Positions 63,432 to 64,000 of a stretch of 64,000 nucleotides of DNA are shown piece by piece. The first letter of the stretch is position 1; each line of letters opens with the position of its first letter. The notes below the pieces were generated by a model. That model searched no databases, was not told where the DNA came from, and was given only the letters and a program-made list of their open reading frames with translations. This DNA is from Gemmatimonadota bacterium (lineage in GTDB: Bacteria; Gemmatimonadota; Gemmatimonadetes; Gemmatimonadales; GWC2-71-9), in assembly GCA_003221895.1 (NCBI GenBank), contig QHUJ01000120.1, forward strand, positions 1 to 64,000, in the 5' to 3' direction. Made by a program: the position numbers and the translations under genes.

Positions 63432-64000
63432 GAGGCCAGCTCGACGCGTACCAGCGAAATCAACCGCTGCAACGCGCGCTGCACTACAGCGGTCTCAGGG
63501 TGCCGGAGAATCACGAACCCTTCACCTTCGTAGCTGCCGGTAGGCGTTTGACCCGGGGTGGGCAGCTTCGCGTCCACGACCAGCGAGCCGATCTCGTGCT
63601 GTACCTGATCGAGACCGCGAATCGCCCGGACGCGCCCATTTCCCTGACCGCGCAAGTATGCGGCCCCCACGGCGTATTGGCGCGGCGGCGCGGCAAAGTC
63701 GCCGAACACCATCAGCCGTGCCCAGGCCGCGACCGCGTCGAAGTCGTGCGCCCGCGAGATGATCGTCATGATCTGCGCCCCGGGCGGGCGCGCCGCGACT
63801 TCGGAAATCGCGATCGTCCCATCCGGACGCCGAAACCATTCCATGTGCGTGAGCCCCGTCTCCATCCCCAGGACGCCCAGTGCGCGGAACGCCGCGCTGC
63901 GGATGTCGTCATACTGCGGCTCCTCCACCTCCCGCGGCAGCACCAGACACCACTGGATCCACGGATTGCGCAGCACCTCGAGCGGCGAGGGATAGTAGTG
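63428..64000 (-). CDS. ATP-grasp ligase paralogue, 5' end beyond the window
   Basis: The frame is open to position 64000 and about 190 C-terminal residues are visible. It has GLTHMEWFRRPDGTIAISEVAARPPGAQIMTIISRAHDFD, whose Glu and Arg match the metal/ATP site of the neighbouring paralogue, and the same end (GFVILRHPETAVVQRALQ against GFVVVRHPDLQTTLDIAD). It is the fourth ATP-grasp enzyme of the cluster, and more members may lie beyond the window. Confidence 0.82.
   Translation of the reverse strand, partial: HYYPSPLEVLRNPWIQWCLVLPREVEEPQYDDIRSAAFRALGVLGMETGLTHMEWFRRPDGTIAISEVAARPPGAQIMTIISRAHDFDAVAAWARLMVFGDFAAPPRQYAVGAAYLRGQGNGRVRAIRGLDQVQHEIGSLVVDAKLPTPGQTPTGSYEGEGFVILRHPETAVVQRALQRLISLVRVELAS

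Overview
The window is a 64-kb piece of a GC-rich chromosome from a diderm (LPS-making) bacterium. It carries most of lipid A synthesis (lpxA, lpxB, a fused lpxC-fabZ, lpxD, lpxK), BamA, Skp and a Lol exporter, together with genes better known from Gram-positives (mcsA-mcsB-clpC, bshC). The mixture, the LpxC-FabZ fusion and the PorV-like protein suggest Gemmatimonadota or a related phylum. That placement is inference from gene content; no rRNA or other phylogenetic marker was analysed.

Layout. Positions 1-7185 run mostly on the + strand: the end of a beta-propeller protein, a methyltransferase, one - strand glycosyltransferase, then a tight set for surface glycan work (flippase-like protein, YfhO-type giant membrane protein, dolichol-phosphate-mannose-synthase-like GT2) and dapF. 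At 7215-7242, between convergent genes, lies a 28-bp site that fits the XerC/XerD dif consensus. To its right every gene and both tRNAs are on the - strand to the end of the window, except an inverted fragment of a DedA gene. All 14 FtsK-type octamers (GGGNAGGG) found by eye point at this site from both sides. The window therefore very probably spans the replication terminus.

7249-17900: a TPR protein, tRNA-Arg, apt, acyP, a broken dedA with an inverted inner segment, pcm, surE, a GT2, a MerR regulator, gpsA, plsY, der, a DUF512 radical-SAM protein and a secreted TPR/FxLyD-type protein. 17996-22016: a terminator, tRNA-Gly and a pgl-pgm-zwf operon, bounded on the far side by a second terminator and a 36-bp duplicate of the 5' half of the tRNA-Gly.

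22036-64000: about 40 consecutive - strand genes, almost all overlapping by 1-4 bp, with no gap above about 51 bp. In transcription order they form modules: (a) four ATP-grasp ligases, a YbdK-type carboxylate-amine ligase and a PuuD-type glutamine amidotransferase, which look like a biosynthetic route to an unknown amide-linked or gamma-glutamyl product; (b) era, a Trm112-like protein, a PorV-like outer-membrane protein and terC; (c) a GGDEF-like protein, a zinc-ribbon protein, prfB (with programmed +1 frameshift) and lysS; (d) lolC/E-lolD; (e) mcsA-mcsB-clpC protein arginine phosphorylation and proteolysis; (f) bamA-skp-lpxD-lpxC/fabZ-lpxA-oxidoreductase-lpxB-LPLAT-lpxK; (g) gdh, rlmH, AMMECR1, a methyltransferase, bshC, murJ, uvrC, thrC, larC and a second TPR protein.

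The strongest leads are the terminus (dif plus polarised KOPS), the ATP-grasp ligase cluster, the inverted dedA segment with 48-bp perfect inverted repeats, and the tRNA-Gly duplication around the pgl-pgm-zwf operon. No rRNA, CRISPR array, integrase or insertion sequence was seen. No stretch above 300 bases is free of genes.
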